From NCBI GenBank assembly GCA_022829145.1, contig CM040761.1:622768-686767 (forward strand): a DNA stretch of 64,000 bases. Reading direction: 5' to 3'. This DNA is from Albula goreensis. Lineage: Eukaryota > Chordata > Actinopteri > Albuliformes > Albulidae. Position 1 is the first letter of the stretch, and each line of letters starts with the position of its first letter. The notes under the pieces are model-generated. The model was not told the origin of the DNA. It searched no databases and saw only the letters and a program-made list of their open reading frames with translations. The position numbers were made by a program, and so were the translations under genes. Shown piece after piece: positions 24,601 to 33,571 of the stretch.

Positions 24601-27600
24601 GATGGAACTTCTTGTTTAAAAAACAGTTTTGTGAAGGAGGCACTCATTAAATGAACTTTTAAACCCATACCCCCATTTTATTATCCTTTTGTGATTACAG
24701 AATTCTGAGGATGTGGAGAAAGTAGCTATGGACGCCATGGAAACCGTTAGATAGCAGACATGGGCTTTGTTAACCACTGATTGGCTTTAAAGCTTTTCAA
24801 AAAGCTCTGCCTATTATAGGCTATACATCTACAGAATTATATGGCTGTTGGTAGTGTGGGAGTAGCTGTAAATAAGCTGTGCTTTTCGCACACAGAAGTC
24901 CTTCACTACTCAGGAGTACATGGATACTGAATGCACAAGTCTGTGTGTAAACTGTGCTCTCTGTTCAGTGCCAACATTTGGATGTCTATTTCTGCTACAT
25001 CATGCAAACTGGCCTTGCCCATCATAGATAGCAGATTAAAAAGTTAAATTGCACTCTTGATGCATTATTTCACTTCACCAATACCTGGAGGGGCAGTTAT
25101 CAGTGTTGAGATATACTAGTTGTTACCTCTAATTTTTAAACAGGCATTTTTTAGGGGAGCACTGATACCATTTGTTTGAGGCCAATACATTACCGAATAC
25201 TTAGAAACGGTGTTGGTCGATACTGAGTACCAATGGCAAGCATTTTTAATAAAAAGTAAAAAGTAGTGCCTGTTCATTTTCTTGGTAACTTAATGAAGGA
25301 GGAATTTATATAAAATCTGTACTAATGCAAACACATGTCCAACCATGGAAGGTAATAAAAATTACTGTTTAAGGTCCAATTAGTCTGAATTTTGGTGGCA
25401 TGGCCATTTTGGGACCTGCGCTATTGAGCAAGGCCAATACGTAACTGATACTTTAAATATGTAGTCAAAAAACACCAGGATGGATCAAGTGAAATTGTGG
25501 CATGTGGTAAAAAGCAAAGTCACAGTATCAATGACTTACAGTGCCCTCCACAAATATTGGCACCTCTGGTAAACATGAGCAAAACGGGCAGTAAAAAATG
25601 ATTCTTCATTGTTCACTCTTTTGATCATTCATTCAAAATATTCACAAAAACCTTTTACTGAAGTAAAGTAATTGAAAGAAAAAATTAATTCTTATCATAA
25701 AATACAAAATCTCAAATCTATATGTACCACAATTGTTGGCACCCCTTTATTTAATACTTTGTGCAGCCTGTTTTTGACAAGATAACAGTTCTGAGTCTTC
25801 ATCTAGAATGTGTAATGAGACTGGAGAACACATGACAAGGGGTCTGAGACCATTCCTCCATACAGAATCTCTCCATATCCTTCAGATTCTGAGGTCCACG
25901 CTTGTGGAGTCTCCTCTTCAGCTCATCCTACAGGTTTTCTATGAGGTTTAGGTGAAGGGAATAGGATGGTCATGGTAAAACCTTGATTCTGTGGTCAGTG
26001 AACCATTTTTGTGTTGATTTTGAGATGTGCTTTGTACCATTGTCCTGCTGGAAGATCCAGCCACGGCCCAGTTTAAGCTTTCTGGCTGAGGCAGTCAGGT
26101 TTTGATTTAATATCTGCTGGTACTTGATGGGTCCCAGACACATTTACATTCATTTTACATTTATTCATTTGGTAGACGCTTTTACCCAAAGCCACCTACA
26201 AAGAATACATATAATCATTGTAGCAAATCAACAAAAAAGCATCATTTAAACATTGCTATAGCCATAGAATCTATTAAAGTCAATTAAATAGTCATAAATA
26301 TAGTTTAACCAACAAGCATAGAACATAATACAAAACCAAGTAAAAATAGTTTGTACAATTACAAATTATAATTTAGAATTCTACAATTAAGCTAATAAGC
26401 AATACATGAATGTAAACACATAATACAAGGCATCATAATAAATAATATATAATACATAATCAAATGTTACATAAAAGTACAAGTGCTAAATGGGTGTAGG
26501 ATAGTTAAATCAGGTAAATTCTGAAGAGGTGGGTTTTTAGACCATGTCGGAAGGATTTTAATGATTGAGAAGTCTGTAGTGGGCCAGGGAGTAGTGATAC
26601 CATGTATCCGAACAAGTTGTCCAGAGGCTTTGGAAGGAAAAAAGCCCCACTACATCACAGATCCACCACCATACTTCACAGTGGGGATGAGGCACTTTTT
26701 TGCATGGCTATCTTTCTGTCTATGCCGAACCCACCTCAGGTGTTTGTTGCCAAAAAGCTTTACTTTGGTCTCATCTGACCATAGAACAGGGTCCCACTGA
26801 AAGTTCCAGTAATGTTTGATATACTGTAGGCACTTGAGTTTGTTGGTCGATTACAGCAGAGGCTTTTTTCTGGTAACCCTCCCAAACAAGTTATGGTTAA
26901 ATAGGTGGTGTCTGATTGTAGTTTGGGAGACTTTCTGACCCCAGAACTTAACTAATGTGTTCAATTCCACAGCTGAGATGCTTGGAGATTATTTTGCCAC
27001 TCAGAGCATCCTCATTGTGAGTGGGGTTTATATAGACATATGTCCTCTGTGTCACCTCATTTTTTTGCCCCAGTGGAACAGGGAGTCATGCCTGACCATT
27101 TAAGTGTTCCAAATCACTCAGGTGAACTTTAAAACATAAAATTTGAATGGGACTATATTTCCGTTAGATTTTACTCTTAAGAATTTCTAGGGGTGCCAAA
27201 AATTGTTTTTCTTTCAATCATTTTACTTCAAATACAGTTTAGATTTGTGTGATTTTTTTTTTTGTGCCACATTTTTTTTTCCACTGCTGCCTTTGTATAC
27301 CAGGGGTGTAAATATTTGTGGAATGCAATCTGTGCAGTTGGTTCTTCATGGAGAGCTGTTCATATGTTTGATGTACAGGTAAAACACTTCCTCTGCATGC
27401 ACATTTTCTCCAGGTTCCAGCCAAATTCGGGGGGAGGAAGATATCTCAATCCGACTGCATTTAAAGCAGCAGGAGCTTCCCCCAGCAGGTACAATAAGCT
27501 TTGGCAATATTACTCGTAATTTTAGAATGGAGGGCATCATATTGTTAAGAATATTACAGTATCAGTTTTACTTTAGCAAGTTTTTACAACATACTTTCTT

Positions 27601-29693
27601 CCATTGTTGAATGAATAATCTTCAGCTGTTTCTTTACTCAGTCTCAGATGGAGGTGGTTTTTGTTGGGCATTTGTTCAGAATGATCACTGTGTATGTGTA
27701 AGTCCAGACAGAAAGTTAAAGCACTTCTGTTACACTACTTGGCATACCATATTATGACAATTTCCTTTAGGAATCTGTAGGGTTAAGGGTAAATGCAGAA
27801 TCTCATCTCAGATACCCCCTTTCCACCAGCACAAACTAGGTGCTAGTTCTGGGCTGATGCTAGTGCCGATTCAGAGTTGGTTAAGCCGGTTTGCTTTTCC
27901 ACGGGCTTGAGAGCCACCATAGAGCTACATTGTTGCATCACTGTACACGTCTGTGTACATCTCCGCTTTCCCAGCAATGCTAGCAAACAAAAATATGATA
28001 GGAAATTACTATTAAAGTTCATGAATATTTGCTCCTTCGATTTAAATAACAGCTAATTTCACAGTTTGCAATGACTTTAATTGGCATTTCCGGTTAGCTA
28101 TTGTTATGATATCTATATTCTGTTCAGTGGGAATGGTAGTTTTTCTAGCTAAGTTAGCATTGGTTACAGATAACTTGCAGTATGGGCTTTTAGGTTATTA
28201 GTTAATTGTGCTTTTCAAATGTATTATCGATCATATGAATGCAGCTGTAATTTAAACCCTACAGCCTTCTACCACTCATCTTACCCTAAATATTTTAATC
28301 AGGGACTGCCTAGGAGATCACCTCGCAGATAGATACTTTTTATAAATTTCTTTTTACCATTTTAAAAATATTTAGTCCTTAGATTGAAGGTTTTTTCACA
28401 AATGGCAGTCACAAAGTTTTAGTTGGTCTTGTTGGTCACGTAAATCTTGCCCCCAGCCCCTGACATAAGCGGTTTTTGATTCTAGACCAGGAAAGACTTG
28501 GTACCACTCTCAAACCAGTTTTTCTGGCCGAGAGCCAGTTCTTTGGTTTTCGAAATGTCAAGAACTGGTTCGAGATTAGGCACCAACTCCGAACTGGCCC
28601 TCGAACTGCCTTGGTGGAAAAGGGGTAAGAAATGAGAGAGTAAGAAATGAGGGCATATGCCACTTAGCTCATCAGTCGTCTCTGATAAAGTGCACTTTAT
28701 TTAATTTCAGGACCAGAGACTTTTCAAGATGCCCCATTCTCAACTCCCTCAAGACATCTAAGATGGAGACGAATATCAAACCAACACAGTCTGCTGATAC
28801 TTCAGGTAGTAAAGATATTTTATGTCCTGTGAACAGAGGTTCCATTAACAAAGAATTTTCTGTCGTTTACCAATTCTTAGAAGCTATTTTGAAAGTTAAA
28901 ATATTGCTGCAAAGGGTAGATGACTGCAATAGCCTATGACATCAACAAATATGTGAGGTCTGTGGTTTCTCTTTGTACCAACCATACTGATAATCAGAAT
29001 AGAAGACATGTAGTCAGCAGTATACATTATCTAGTGCGTCCATGTTAGTGGCAGGACTGCTTGGTGTTGTGAGCAGCTGCAAATACAATTACTACAATTA
29101 TTGACTGACTTCATAGCTGACAAGTTATGCAAATTTAGCATGTCGTGTTCCAGTAAAAGAGGTGAAAACTACCCTTTCAGACAGCATAACCAGTGGCAGC
29201 AGAGAATAGATGACAATAAAATGTATTGTAACATTTAGCAAAGCCAAGTACTTGATTTGCCTGTGGGTGCACCACTATGCTGGAATCCGCACTAAATGAC
29301 CATATAAACTGCCTAGTCACAGGGACGCTCTGTGAGTGATCAGTCCACTCTGTCAGATTTCATTGTTTTGGCCTCATTAGTGTGACTGTACATGAGCTGG
29401 CCACCTCAGGTCATAACTCAACCTGATACTTTTCATTATGATTAGGCTCCCTTTTTTAAATTAAAAATGGTGTAATACTGTCACATCCCCAAATGCAACA
29501 CAATCTAAATTATAACAAGTCAACAATACAACACTTTCTACCTAGTCCGTCACCTTGACGATTGTTTTTTTTTTTTTCTAGAAGAACCACAGCCTATGGG
29601 GTACTCATATAATGCTGTGTGAAGCTGATTTGCAGATTTCGCAAAATAAAGAAGACTTCACACAATCATTTTATTGTGCAATACAGACTGTCT

Positions 29694-29727
<34 letters not shown>

Positions 29728-32700
29728 GTTTCTGGGACCCGACAACATGCCTCAGCTCCTCCCATTTAACAGCTGCTTCCAGGTCCCTGATTGGCTAAAC
29801 ATACACTGGTGCCATGTTCATGCATATCATGTAATCTTACATCCAAAACATCCAAAATCTTGCAACCAAACTTTGCCTTCAGATATCACACAAATGTCAT
29901 CAAATACAGATACACTACAAAACAGTCATTACAAACTGGTGAGATCAATTTAAATCACTTCTGTAAAAATCTGTTACTGCAATGAATAATGGCGCTTATT
30001 TTTTCCACTCGGAGCAACCTGTTTACATGATGAACACAACATAAAGACACAAAACATATATACATTTTCAAAGTTTTTAATTCCCCAATGTACTGAAATT
30101 GAGTGACAAAGTAAACATACTGTAAAAATATGCAACAATAAAGAGCATAATACAGTATTACATAATATAGTGTGCGGCAGACTCAAAGTAATCTTTGAGC
30201 TTTTCAGTCTCACTTTCTGATAGCACTAAGCAGCCCTGCAGGCTCAGCCTGCAGTGAGGCTAACTGTGCCGTGCACTGCCAGGTCTGCGGTGTTTCAGTG
30301 GTTCTGCTTATGTCATGGTGCAGGGACAGGAGGACAGACACTGCATCCCACTGCACCCCTAAAGTCCCCTGGGGAGACCTGCACACTGCATCCCACTGTG
30401 CCCCTAAAGTCCCCTGGGGAGACCAGCGAGGAGGAGGAAGAGCGCCAAGCCCCCATTGAGCTGTTTGCAGAGGTAAGGCTATGCTTGTGTGTGGTTGTGT
30501 GTGTAGAGTTCAGCCATCACTCACAGACTGCGGAAGGCACACATCCTGCCACTTGCCACAGCCTTCATCAGTAATGCTGCGGAGATAAGCTCTATGCTGT
30601 ATTTGTTAACGATGATAATGATAAGAGGATTGTTATATCGCAGCCCTGATACTCTACTAAACAAATGGTAAAATGACATAGATCAAAGTTGTATATAGGT
30701 CCATTTGTAAAATCAGACACGCGCTCACGGCAAGTGTAAAATGAGGGGAAAACAACCCTGTTTCATCTAACAAAAGTGACTCACTTGTATTTGTTTCCTT
30801 TTTGTGTTTTTTACATTTTTTTGCTATTGTGCAATTGCCCCAGTTATTGCCCAGATAAACCTGGGGGGATATGTGCCTCTGAACACCATGCTCTGTCTCT
30901 TACATTTCAGTTCCTGAAATCAGTGATGGATAAAGACTACATCCTTGCAAAGAAACTCTGCCAAATGAGTATGTTTTTGCTGTTTTAACTCATCTCTGCC
31001 AAATGAGTATTTGTCTTTGTTGTTTTAACTTATATTATTTTTTTTTACTCTTCCTCTGTTCCATATCATTTGCTTATGCCCTTGGTTTTATCTGAGCTTC
31101 ATTTTGGATCTTCTCTGAATAAGCTTTAATCTCACTATCTCTGAATCAAGTACACAGTATTGGAATAAAGGTCTTTGTCATTGCACTTTGCACTAAGACC
31201 TAAGTAACCTATGAAATTATTCACCTAATTACATGTGTATGTAGAGATACAGCAGCAAAGTGTTACCAAAGATTTTATATTTAATTACTCTGTGGTTATG
31301 TAGTATGACAGTATAAATAATGAATCAGTCATATTTAAGCTTTCCATTAAATGGTAGTCCAGATGGTATAATTGTTGATGAATGAGACAGAGGGAGTCCA
31401 TGTTTTGCTCTGAGTGCTCACGTGACATGTACAGGCTTTGTCATGTCAGAGCAAAATATTAGCCACACACTTTACACGGTTGGCTCAGGTGTGTGGTATT
31501 TTTCTTTCATTATTCTCTTCCGAAGCATGTGCTGCAAGGTTTAAAAAGTGTTGTCATTTCCTTCATGAAATTTTATTTTCAGTTCTGATTTTTGAGCCTG
31601 AAAACCCCGAGGCCAAACAATTTGTTCCACTCATTGAAGAGAAACTTCTAGGTAAGAATGAATAAATATGATCTATGGTACCCATAGATGCAGCAATATT
31701 TCCATCTCCTGTGATGACTGAAAATGATGTGAAAGTCTACTAGCATTTTTATCCTGCTGTGTTTCATGCAGCTCTTTGTGCCACATTTCTCATGCACTCC
31801 ACTGCTTCATTTTATGAGTGAAATTAACATTATGCTTTAGCATATTTTAATTGCCTTTTCAAGAAATAATGTACATGGTTCTTAAGCATGAACATTTTTA
31901 ATTGCTTTCTAAATTTGAACTGTTTTATTAAGATAAAACTAAGTGCTTAGGTCAAGTGAGTATTTAATTCCATTCTCACCCAGAAAAAGGTGATTCCAAA
32001 TTGAAAAGCTGTTATTAGAGGACCAAGTTTAGTCTTGATCTGGCATGGAAATCTTTGATTTTGAATCAATTTCAGTGACCTTTTGATCTTTGAGTAATCA
32101 AAGTTTTTTCAAAGTGTAATGTTAAAAATGCCAGGCTCTGGCAGCAGTGCAGAATGCTCTGGTGACTGGCAGTGCCAGACTCAGACAGCAGTTCAGAATG
32201 CTCTAGTGACTGGCAGTGCCAGGCTCAGACAGCAGTGCAGAATGCTCTGGTGACTGGCAGTGCCAGGCTCTGGCAGCAGTGCAGAATTCTCTGGTGACTG
32301 GCAGTGCCAGGCTCAGACAGCAGTGCAGAATGCTCTGGTGACTGGCAGTGCCAGGCTCAGACAGCAGTGCAGAATGCTCTGGTGACTGGCAGTGCCAGGC
32401 TCAGACAGCAGTGCAGAATGCTCTGGTGACTGGCAGTGCCAGGCTCTGACAGCAGTTCAGAATGCTCTAGTGACTGGCAGTGCCAGGCTCAGACAGCAGT
32501 GCAGAATGCTCTGGTGACTGGCAGTGCCAGGCTCTGGCAGCAGTGCAGAATGCTCTGGTGGCTGGCAGTGCCAGACTCAGACAGCAGTGCAGAATGCTCT
32601 GGTGACTGGCAGTGCCAGGCTCAGACAGCAGTGCAGAATGCTCTGGTGACTGGCAGTGCCAGGCTCAGACAGCAGTTCAGAATGCTCTAGTGACTGGCAG

Positions 32701-32978
32701 TGCCAGGCTCAGACAGCAGTGCAGAATGCTCTGGTGACTGGCAGTGCCAGGCTCTGGCAGCATTGCAGAATGCTCTGGTGACTGGTATGTTGAACCCTGG
32801 ACACCAGCCAAACACTCAGTTTTTGTTCCTTTCAGCAGGACAGGAAGAGGAGCGTGGTGAGGAAAACGAGAGCTCTGATGAAACAGAGGACAGCTCTCAC
32901 TCCAGTGACAGTGGCAGGGAGTCCACTGAGAGCTCTGATAGTTCGTCCTGTTCAGAGGAGGAGGAGGAAAGGGCATAA
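15666..32978 (+). CDS. erich2: erich2, glutamate-rich protein 2 (eleven-exon model, 259 codons)
   Basis: Exons 15666-15699, 16036-16066, 17393-17429, 22873-22906, 23010-23046, 27421-27488, 28711-28805, 30299-30472, 30911-30968, 31583-31651 and 32836-32978 join with matching phases and GT-AG ends to an uninterrupted frame. The C-terminal half is recognisable as ERICH2: an acidic run SEEEEERQAPIELFAE, then FLKSVMDKDYILAKKLCQM, then ILIFEPENPEAKQF, ending in a Ser/Glu-rich tail. Position between sp5 and gad1 matches human ERICH2. ERICH2 has no known enzymatic domain; expression of the family in testis and ciliated tissue, and the X-box upstream, suggest a flagellar or ciliary role (inference). 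No signal peptide or membrane segment is seen. The five N-terminal exons rest on splice sites and frame only and could be wrong; an additional 37-nt candidate exon at 17573 would break the frame. Confidence 0.72.
16036..16066 (+). CDS. erich2: erich2 candidate exon 2 (31 nt)
   Basis: Micro-exon between a tttgcag acceptor and a gtcagt donor; phase 1 in, phase 2 out. It encodes a short basic stretch (DGRACRSRP). Support is splice sites and phase only. Confidence 0.4.
17393..17429 (+). CDS. erich2: erich2 candidate exon 3 (37 nt)
   Basis: Between acatcttag and gtgagg; phase 2 in, phase 0 out. It encodes WNQGGVSRCSAK. It joins in frame directly to the exon at 22873. Confidence 0.45.
17573..17609 (+). 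other. Possible alternative erich2 exon, frame-breaking
   Basis: A 37-nt segment with a good acceptor (tcttaacag) and donor (gtaggc), in frame with the preceding exon (EGPRCTSDTHCK) but ending in phase 1. Joined to the next candidate exon at 22873 it would hit a stop codon at once. It is therefore a cassette exon leading to decay, part of a transcript with another undetected exon, or spurious. Confidence 0.25.
18590..19040 (+). mobile_element. hAT-type transposon 5' fragment
   Basis: Begins with CAGCGTTTCTCAAACTATGG, a terminus typical of fish hAT elements (CAGTGTTTCTCAA...). About 260 bp in, an open frame at 18848-19039 starts with a KQASLDSFF-type N-terminus, as found in hAT/ZBED-like transposases, followed by a Lys/Glu-rich stretch and a stop. 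No right end was found; the copy is truncated where Gypsy-like sequence begins. Confidence 0.55.
19380..20160 (+). pseudogene. Gypsy (Gmr1-like) integrase remnant
   Basis: Broken frames give ERNTAGHQNILVATL near 19430 (the start of an integrase core), a block starting MQDHLEQLRGVAQENL near 19890, and a KWQG/YEVVRRVSPVTYDICK-like C-terminal block with a VNLLK(Q)WK ending near 20040-20160. These match the integrase and its C-terminal domain in fish Gypsy elements. Stops are frequent. It is followed, not preceded, by reverse transcriptase sequence. Confidence 0.6.
20230..20750 (+). pseudogene. Gypsy (Gmr1-like) reverse transcriptase remnant
   Basis: Fragments TGVIKPSESE and VVIVQKK near 20480-20545 and YPMLQIDVLLEFL near 20595 match the fingers/palm of Gypsy reverse transcriptase (consensus GVIxPSxSxW, YPMPRxDELLD). 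The YxDD region is missing: unrelated sequence starts at about 20740, after a TFQSPLG-like segment. Confidence 0.6.
20745..21470. mobile_element. Unidentified insertion within the Gmr1-like remnant
   Basis: About 0.7 kb of unrelated AT-rich sequence separates the reverse transcriptase and RNase H parts of the Gypsy remnant. It begins near GGGCTGTGTCCACCAAAGCA, a MITE-like start, but I could not find a matching inverted end, so its class is open. Confidence 0.35.
21475..21790 (+). pseudogene. Gypsy (Gmr1-like) RNase H remnant
   Basis: Translation near 21590-21775 gives AIKWAFGSLQFDLDT, WTNQMKDSN and LQPYKFTVHYKPG, matching the C-terminal part of Gypsy RNase H. The frame breaks at both sides. 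This is the last recognisable part of the element; no LTR was identified. Confidence 0.6.
22873..22906 (+). CDS. erich2: erich2 candidate exon (34 nt)
   Basis: Between tttttatgaag and gtaagt; open only when entered in phase 0 (DLGKMEVTPAN), exits phase 1. The other two frames contain stops, which argues that the upstream partner is the exon ending at 17429. Confidence 0.5.
23010..23046 (+). CDS. erich2: erich2 candidate exon (37 nt)
   Basis: Between gtttggcag and gtaagt; phase 1 in, phase 2 out, encoding TLRKETNESIA. It links in frame to the exon at 27421. Confidence 0.55.
23362..23439. mobile_element. 78-bp palindromic MITE with Tc1-type ends
   Basis: CAGTACCAGTCAAAAGTTTG at the left end is mirrored as CAAACTTTTGACTGGTACTG at the right, flanked on both sides by TA. 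The terminus is one I recognise from a common fish Tc1-related repeat family. The core between the arms is a second inverted pair (CATTCACTTCAATG), so the whole unit can fold back. No coding capacity. Confidence 0.8.
23590..23770. repeat. Degenerate short tandem repeat (AGTGTACCATAGCAACC-like)
   Basis: Several diverged copies of TAGTGTACCATAGCAACCA and TTAGCAACC words occur within 180 bp, a small decayed minisatellite inside the erich2 intron. Confidence 0.5.
23771..25538. other. erich2 intron, nothing recognised
   Basis: AT-rich intronic sequence. An exon-like segment near 24701-24755 is discussed among rejected items. No transposon ends or coding signal were otherwise seen. Confidence 0.5.
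25539..27330 (-). mobile_element. Tc1-like DNA transposon, transposase antisense, interrupted
   Basis: The left end CAGTGCCCTCCACAAATATT follows a TA, and the right end near 27303-27330 reads as its decayed inverse (AAATATTTGTGGAATGCAA). Sequence between, such as GAGACCATTCCTCCATACAG and CACAGATCCACCACCATACT, is the antisense of the transposase of a widespread fish Tc1-like family that I recognise. The minus-strand reading frame is broken. A separate repeat of about 450 bp is inserted at about 26139-26592. Confidence 0.75.
26139..26592 (+). repeat. Common teleost interspersed repeat nested in the Tc1-like element
   Basis: Begins ACATTTACATTCATTTTACA, followed by TTCATTTGGTAGACGCTTTT and CCAAAGCCACCTACAA, a motif set found in a very abundant fish dispersed repeat. 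The Tc1 homology stops at about 26138 and resumes at about 26593 (TAGTGATACCATGTATCC). I cannot assign it with certainty to a SINE or non-autonomous DNA class. Confidence 0.6.
27421..27488 (+). CDS. erich2: erich2 exon (68 nt)
   Basis: Between ttctccaggttccag and gtacaa; phase 2 in, phase 1 out, reading RQIRGEEDISIRLHLKQQ. An alternative frame is also open, but only this one continues in frame through the next exon. The start lies about 90 bp beyond the right end of the Tc1-like element. Confidence 0.6.
27813..28626. mobile_element. Non-autonomous DNA transposon with terminal inverted repeats
   Basis: Left end CCCCCTTTCCACCAGCACAA and right end GCCTTGGTGGAAAAGGGG are inverse to each other, with TA outside both ends. 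The right half (GTTCGAGGGCCAGTTCGGAG in reverse complement) belongs to a dispersed fish repeat I recognise. The AT-rich interior of about 0.8 kb shows no coding sequence. Confidence 0.65.
28711..28805 (+). CDS. erich2: erich2 exon (95 nt)
   Basis: Between ttaatttcag and gtagta; phase 1 in, phase 0 out. It encodes GPETFQDAPFSTPSRHLRW followed by a basic stretch, an unbroken frame of 31 codons. The alternative open frame does not connect in phase to the conserved downstream exons. Confidence 0.65.
29694..29725. repeat. (CT)n microsatellite
   Basis: Sixteen CT units within an erich2 intron, close to the start of a Tc1/IS630-like fragment. Confidence 0.95.
29818..30180 (-). mobile_element. Tc1/IS630-like family fragment, 3' end (copy D)
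   Basis: This segment (for example TTCTGTAAAAATCTGTTACT and GTACTGAAATTGAGTGACAA) is closely similar to the non-coding 3' portions at 44760-44990 and 52320-52400, members of the nested family described there. It lies in the erich2 intron, lacks both ends and has no transposase. Confidence 0.7.
30299..30472 (+). CDS. erich2: erich2 exon with in-frame 15-residue duplication and acidic run
   Basis: 58 codons between ggtgtttcag and gtaagg, phase 0 at both ends. TLHPTAPLKSPGETC is followed directly by TLHPTVPLKSPGETS, a 45-bp tandem duplication, then the acidic SEEEEE run and APIELFAE, which is the start of the conserved ERICH2 core. A second acceptor could be used further in (GGACAG before ACACTG) without changing frame, so the 5' boundary is less sure than the 3'. 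Confidence 0.7.
30911..30968 (+). CDS. erich2: erich2 exon, conserved core
   Basis: Between tacatttcag and gtatgt; phase 0 in, phase 1 out, encoding FLKSVMDKDYILAKKLCQM. This is the most conserved helix-like part of ERICH2. Confidence 0.85.
31583..31651 (+). CDS. erich2: erich2 exon, conserved core (EPENPEA motif)
   Basis: Between ttttattttcag and gtaaga; phase 1 at both ends, encoding ILIFEPENPEAKQFVPLIEE and a KLL end. EPENPEA is diagnostic for this family. Confidence 0.85.
32131..32790 (+). repeat. 44-bp minisatellite, 15 tandem copies, in last erich2 intron
   Basis: Fifteen units of exactly 44 bp, each starting CCAGGCTCAGACAGCAGTGC or CCAGGCTCTGGCAGCAGTGC and ending GGTGACTGGCAGTG. Copies differ mostly by CAGACAG/CTGGCAG and GTGC/TTC variants arranged in a non-random order, suggesting higher-order expansion. 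The unit is not a multiple of three, so each copy is read in a rotating frame. It ends 45 bp before the last-exon acceptor. Confidence 0.97.
32836..32978 (+). CDS. erich2: erich2 last exon (Ser/Glu-rich tail, stop)
   Basis: After ttcctttcag; phase 1 in, ending AGGGCATAA. It encodes a tail of alternating acidic and serine residues (ESSDETEDSSHSSDSG, SCSEEEEERA). The acceptor is a NAGNAG pair (CAGCAG), so the exon could also start at 32839 with loss of one Ala. The acidic serine clusters resemble casein kinase 2 sites (inference). Confidence 0.85.
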
Positions 32979-33169
32979 AGACACAAAGGCTTCCTGAATC
33001 AAAATGGCTGCATAATTTACTGGGTCACTCAGCTGGACTTGTTTTGTCACACTATGTAAAGTTGAGTTGCCATGTGTCTGGTGTATCCAATGTACCTGTG
33101 CATTAACTTTATGCATGTTAGCAGAAATATTTATGTCATACTATCAACAATCTGAAACCTGTTAATAAA
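32979..33169 (+). terminator. erich2: erich2 3' UTR and poly(A) signal
   Basis: AATAAA at 33164-33169, 186 bp after the stop codon, followed by T-rich sequence. No competing hexamer lies nearer. Confidence 0.7.
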
Positions 33170-33361
33170 CATTAACTGAATTATTATTAGTAGAAAAAAC
33201 AAGAATATTTGAGTCTTTCTTTTTGAGTAGGACACACATGGCAATCAAGTTTTTTTTTATTTGCTTAATATCAACTGTGATATGCAATAATATAATAATA
33301 GTAATATGTAATACATTTCAAGGCACTTCACACTGAAAGAAGGGAAACTCACTTCACTTAC

Positions 33362-33571
33362 CCTCCATTCCCAGTTCCCCTCGCAGTCGCTCTCTGCAGC
33401 CCGTTTCTGTGCTGGAATGTGCTGCAGTGGGTCAGGCCAGCTGAACCAGGGGGTGACTCGGCAGAAAGGAGAGAGAGTCAGGAAACCTACTTTAACGTGA
33501 AAGAAGAACTGACCGCCCCTCTCAGGGCTCTGTGAGTGAAGCAAAGGCCACTCTCTTTCATCTCTGCTCTC
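33362..33571 (-). other. Exon-like orphan segment on the minus strand (70 codons, phase 0/0)
   Basis: On the minus strand an open frame of exactly 210 nt is bounded by ctgtacag and a perfect gtaagt donor. It reads ESRDEREWPLLHSQSPERGG at its start and CEGNWEWR at its end, with a Phe/Trp/Pro-rich middle. I do not recognise the protein. No partner exons are evident on either side. It could be an exon of an unknown antisense gene, a captured exon, or chance. Confidence 0.3.

Noticed and set aside
24701-24755. Exon-like segment reading NSEDVEKVAMDAMETVR before a stop in the erich2 intron
   Set aside because: It needs phase 0 entry, while the preceding exon at 23046 ends in phase 2; in that phase it stops within nine codons. 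It could only be an alternative terminal exon with another partner.
30255-30298. Alternative upstream acceptor (CTGCAG at 30249-30254) extending the erich2 exon
   Set aside because: It would need phase 1 entry, but the preceding exon (28711-28805), read in its best frame, ends in phase 0.
32436-32976. Open frames on both strands through the 44-bp repeat array
   Set aside because: Repeat artefacts; only the last-exon part (from 32836) is supported as coding.
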